A DNA stretch of 22,180 bases, from the NCBI GenBank assembly GCA_020650975.1, contig JAIPMN010004422.1:1-22180 (forward strand), given 5' to 3'. The position numbers and the translations under genes were made by a program. This document shows positions 1-22,180 of this stretch, one piece after another. How positions within the stretch are numbered: the stretch's first letter is position 1; each line of letters opens with the position of its first letter. Below the pieces are notes generated by a model. That model searched no databases. It had not been told where the DNA came from and saw nothing but the letters and a program-made list of their open reading frames with translations. The DNA comes from Apostichopus californicus (Eukaryota; Echinodermata; Holothuroidea; Aspidochirotida; Stichopodidae).

Positions 1-96
1 CCAAAGGGGGGACACCCCCTCCCCTTAGACCCCTCCCCAGGCCGGCCATCAGTCTTCAGCCCCCCCCCCACTCAAAAGTACCTTCCTACGCCACTG
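1..96 (-). mobile_element. Edge-truncated G-rich hAT-like MITE
   Basis: Read on the minus strand, this block begins CAGTGGCGTAGGAAGG at position 96 and runs into G-rich sequence (C-runs on the plus strand at about 16-36 and 60-69). A CAG start, a GGCGTAGG motif and G-runs behind it are typical of short non-autonomous hAT-like elements common in marine invertebrate genomes. The other end lies outside the window, so neither the second terminal repeat nor the target duplication can be tested. Its terminus resembles those of the elements at 520-861 and 22129-22180. No coding capacity is visible. Confidence 0.5.
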
Positions 97-519
97 ACCT
101 CCATGGTTTAACAGCAGAGCCAAGAATGAAACAGACAAACGTATACTTATGTGCAGGATGAGGGGAAGGACTGTGGAATGAGTAGGATGTACTGGGGTCG
201 TGGCAAGTTGAGCCTGAGCGTCATATATCACAGAAGATGCCGTTGATATCAATTTATTACCTAATTGGTTTTAAAAGACATCGAGCCACGTTAAAAAGAG
301 ATAGCAATTGTCTCAGAGCGGGAAAATGTTTTGGGGTGGATGTTATAATGAGTCAGTGAAATTTGAGTACGAGTGACTTTCTAATACAATGGAGGAGGGC
401 AAGATTGGTGACTTTAAAATGTCAATGTTAATGTCGTATTTCAAATTCACGTGTATAGAGGTAACGTTCAATACTATGCGTGTCGATATATACTAGTGGC
501 TATCATTATGGTCGTTTAC
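97..519. other. Upstream flank, nothing recognised
   Basis: This AT-rich sequence lies between two G-rich mobile elements. I see no recognisable gene, RNA or repeat. Its last eight bases (512-519, TCGTTTAC) are the left copy of the target-site duplication of the next element. Confidence 0.5.
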
Positions 520-861
520 CAGGCGCGTAGCCAAGGGGGGGGGCGAAGGGGGCAGCCGCCCCCCCCTTGAGCATATTTTTTTTTTTAATTTTTTTTTTTT
601 TAATTTAAAAAAATTTTTTTTTTAATGTTTTTATGATATCGCTAGTAATTTCAAAAGAGAAAATGCTAAGATGCAACTTACAAGGCCTGGGAAGTGCCAT
701 TTCCAGCGATCTGGGAGGCATTTTCAGCCAAAATTTTCTTGTACGCTTCGCGCCAACCATGGTGGCGCTACGCTTAGATAGTATGCAATGCCATATCTAC
801 GGCTCTGAAAATTTTTCTACAGTTTCGCCCCCCCCTTGGCAAATTCCTGGCTACGCGCCTG
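520..861. mobile_element. Complete non-autonomous hAT-like MITE (342 bp)
   Basis: The terminal inverted repeats are CAGGCGCGTAGCCA at 520-533 and its exact reverse complement at 848-861. They are flanked by an identical 8-bp direct repeat, TCGTTTAC, at 512-519 and 862-869. An 8-bp target duplication with CAG-type ends is the hallmark of hAT transposons. Inside the termini, both ends continue into a G-run followed by CGAA (minus strand for the right end). The right end has about 11 extra bases between two GCCA words, which suggests the left end lost them by deletion between short direct repeats. The interior holds poly-T at about 575-631 and no transposase, so it depends on enzyme supplied in trans. 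It lies about 1.1 kb upstream of the SERCA start codon. Confidence 0.82.
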
Positions 862-1068
862 TCGTTTACTGATACGGTATTGCTTTGAGAGGAGGCTAAT
901 TAAAGGGATATTGGAGCCGATTGTAAAATGAGAGGATACGTGTAGGAGGAAAGAGCTGAAATACAAAAAAGGGAACAAATAATGGCAAACGTGGCACGTT
1001 TCCCTTCCACCATTTTCACGTTTGTCCTTTACCACAGCTGTTCTCTCCCTTCCTACTTTACGTCCGTG

Positions 1069-1074
1069 CACGTG
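1069..1074. promoter_or_regulatory. Palindromic E-box CACGTG
   Basis: This is an exact CACGTG, the core bound by bHLH-zipper factors such as the USF and MYC/MAX families. It sits in the ACGT-rich upstream block. Function is inferred from the motif alone. Confidence 0.3.
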
Positions 1075-1181
1075 AACCCAAAGTTACGTGTCGTATTTGT
1101 TCAAGCTGGTAAGGGCATTCCAGCATTTTCTTGGTTCCAGTCATTATCGTTTCACAACATGTGTGTTCACTTACGCTCAAT

Positions 1182-1189
1182 TGACGTCA
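1182..1189. promoter_or_regulatory. Full palindromic CRE, TGACGTCA
   Basis: This is an exact 8-bp cAMP response element, the site of CREB/ATF bZIP dimers. It lies 60 bp before a CCAAT box and about 109 bp before a CRE-like TGACGTAA, a grouping common in promoters. A perfect CRE is rare by chance in AT-rich DNA, but binding is not shown. Confidence 0.4.
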
Positions 1190-1248
1190 TACCTTCTACA
1201 TCTAACAAGACTTTTAATTGGATTAGAAATATATTTCTCGTAATCAGA

Positions 1249-1256
1249 CCAATCAG
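1249..1256 (+). promoter_or_regulatory. CCAAT box (NF-Y type)
   Basis: The sequence GACCAATCAGAA around this site matches the NF-Y consensus well, including the CCAATCAG core. If the TATA-like word at 1323-1330 is used, the spacing of about 75-100 bp to initiation is typical. If initiation is near 1835, this box is too far upstream to be a core element. Confidence 0.4.
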
Positions 1257-1297
1257 AAATCTCCACCTATTCGTTTAAAGAGTAGAATGCGACCAAG

Positions 1298-1305
1298 TGA
1301 CGTAA
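1298..1305. promoter_or_regulatory. CRE/PAR-bZIP-like site TGACGTAA
   Basis: This is one base off a full CRE and also fits E4BP4/C/EBP-type composite sites. It is the second CRE-like element within 120 bp. Motif evidence only. Confidence 0.3.
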
Positions 1306-1776
1306 CACGCATATACCTTACGTATAGTAAAGTATGAAACCTGTGCTTGTGTAACGCTTGTCTGCATGTACGGAGTATATCTTTGATATAGTAGGTTGTA
1401 CTGTAGAACTTATCATATACGACACACACGTTTGTAGTGTTGTGTGTCCAGCTACCAAAAACTATGCTGGCCTACTTTTTCAGGCTGCTTTGAACATCAG
1501 AGCTACATTTTCTTATATAGCGCAAGCCGAAATTACACTTGGGAGTTTTCTTTTTATACCGTGATTTTGGTAGCTGTGTATTTATGTTATCGTGAAGAAC
1601 GTTTCATATTGTTTTTCTCGTTGTGTAGAACAACCAAGACCTGTGGTCTCTGTCACTCGAACAGCTGTGGCAACTGAAGCCACGAGAGGGCACACTTTCG
1701 CAGTGCATCCTCCACTAGTCTACATTGGATCTTTTGAAGCCTAACTAAGGCCTAGCCTTCGCTTTACACAGTGTTT

Positions 1777-1790
1777 AGGCTACGTAGCCT
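1777..1790. promoter_or_regulatory. 14-bp perfect palindrome with ACGT core
   Basis: AGGCTACGTAGCCT reads identically on both strands and lies about 160 bp before the SERCA start codon. It could be a dimer-binding site or a small stem in the 5' UTR. I do not recognise a named factor for it. Confidence 0.3.
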
Positions 1791-1842
1791 AATATAGTAA
1801 TAATATAAGTAGTGTAACGATATTATCGAACTTGCGTGTAAC

Positions 1843-1872
1843 ATGGACATCCTACGAGTCCTAGGCCACTGA
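1843..1872 (+). other. Possible upstream ORF of 9 codons
   Basis: An ATG at 1843 opens a 9-codon frame that stops with TGA at 1870-1872. This is 79 bases before the SERCA ATG, with no other ATG between them. If this sequence is part of the mRNA leader, it would be the last upstream ORF met by scanning ribosomes and could lower SERCA translation. Whether the leader includes it depends on the unknown transcription start. Confidence 0.3.
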
Positions 1873-1951
1873 CTCGGTATTGAAGTCTGGTACTTTCCAA
1901 AGGTTGAGAAAGAAACATTATTCAATAGACAAACCTGAACATTGTGACAAA

Positions 1952-22128
<20,177 letters not shown>

Positions 22129-22180
22129 CATAGGCATAGGAGGCGGGGGGCTGGGGGGGGCTGCAGCCCCCCCAAGCAAA
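22129..22180 (+). mobile_element. Edge-truncated G-rich hAT-like element
   Basis: From CATAGGCATAGGAGGCGG it passes into G-runs and a GGGGCTGCAGCCCC palindrome with C-runs. The start resembles the CAGTGGCGTAGGAAGG terminus at 96 with three changes. Only the first 52 bases are inside the window, so the second terminus and target duplication cannot be checked. Confidence 0.45.

Larger units (their letters stand above)
870..1951 (+). promoter_or_regulatory. Probable SERCA promoter and 5' UTR region
   Basis: This is the non-repetitive stretch between the hAT-like element and the SERCA start codon. It contains about 12 ACGT cores between 989 and 1785, including a palindromic CRE, an E-box and a CRE-like site, plus a CCAAT box. 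Two weak TATA-like words are possible core elements: TATAGTAA at 1323-1330 and TATAAG at 1804-1809. The transcription start cannot be fixed from sequence, and an untranslated upstream exon cannot be excluded. Short open frames here (for example 982-1278, 1444-1677) show no recognisable protein and are treated as chance. Confidence 0.45.

Noticed and set aside
633-872. 79-codon frame over the first MITE
   Set aside because: It lies inside a non-autonomous element and reads through its terminal repeat, so it is not a host gene.
1880-1951. Extension of the SERCA frame upstream of the ATG at 1952
   Set aside because: The frame is open for 24 codons but starts from TTG, not ATG, and the family N-terminus begins at MENAH with a good initiation context at 1952.

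Overview
The window looks like nuclear DNA of a marine invertebrate animal, most likely an echinoderm or close deuterostome relative. It has AT-rich introns of 1 to 10 kb with GT..AG borders, short G-rich inverted-repeat DNA elements of the GGCGTAGG type, and many simple repeats. I see no bacterial-type operon, no tRNA or rRNA gene, no CRISPR array and no autonomous transposon. The species assignment is an inference.

Only one gene can be supported: the 5' part of a sarco/endoplasmic reticulum Ca2+-ATPase gene (SERCA, ATP2A family) on the + strand. Five coding exons are visible: 1952-2069, 3245-3262, 6846-6928, 17542-17649 and 21448-21586. Joined, they give 466 nt, which is 155 complete codons plus one base, and the frame stays open throughout. 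They cover the cytosolic N-terminus, helices M1 and M2, and the start of the second actuator (A) domain segment. The gene runs off the right edge; the TGES loop, the phosphorylated aspartate and the nucleotide-binding domain lie beyond it. Exon lengths (118, 18, 83, 108, 139 nt) and intron phases (1, 1, 0, 0, 1) match the vertebrate ATP2A layout as I remember it, except for one extra codon in exon 4.

Layout: 1-96 is the cut end of a G-rich, hAT-like element. 520-861 is a complete non-autonomous hAT-like element with 14-bp terminal inverted repeats and an 8-bp target duplication. About 870-1951 is the likely promoter and 5' UTR, rich in ACGT cores (CRE, E-box, CRE-like) with a CCAAT box and a possible 9-codon upstream ORF. 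1952-21586 holds the exons and introns. Intron 3 (10.6 kb) carries a 65-bp-period duplication, two G-quadruplex-type tracts, an RFX-like palindrome and a 434-bp foldback element. Intron 4 has a purine/G tract just after exon 4, a CpG-rich block with enhancer-like motifs, several short tandem repeats and a diverged dispersed repeat. The window ends inside a third G-rich element.

I did not find a new biological system. The observations most worth checking are a roughly five-fold excess of the word TACTGTA/TACAGTA, the ACGT-rich upstream region, the conserved 18-nt microexon, the extra luminal-loop residue, and the transposon structures.
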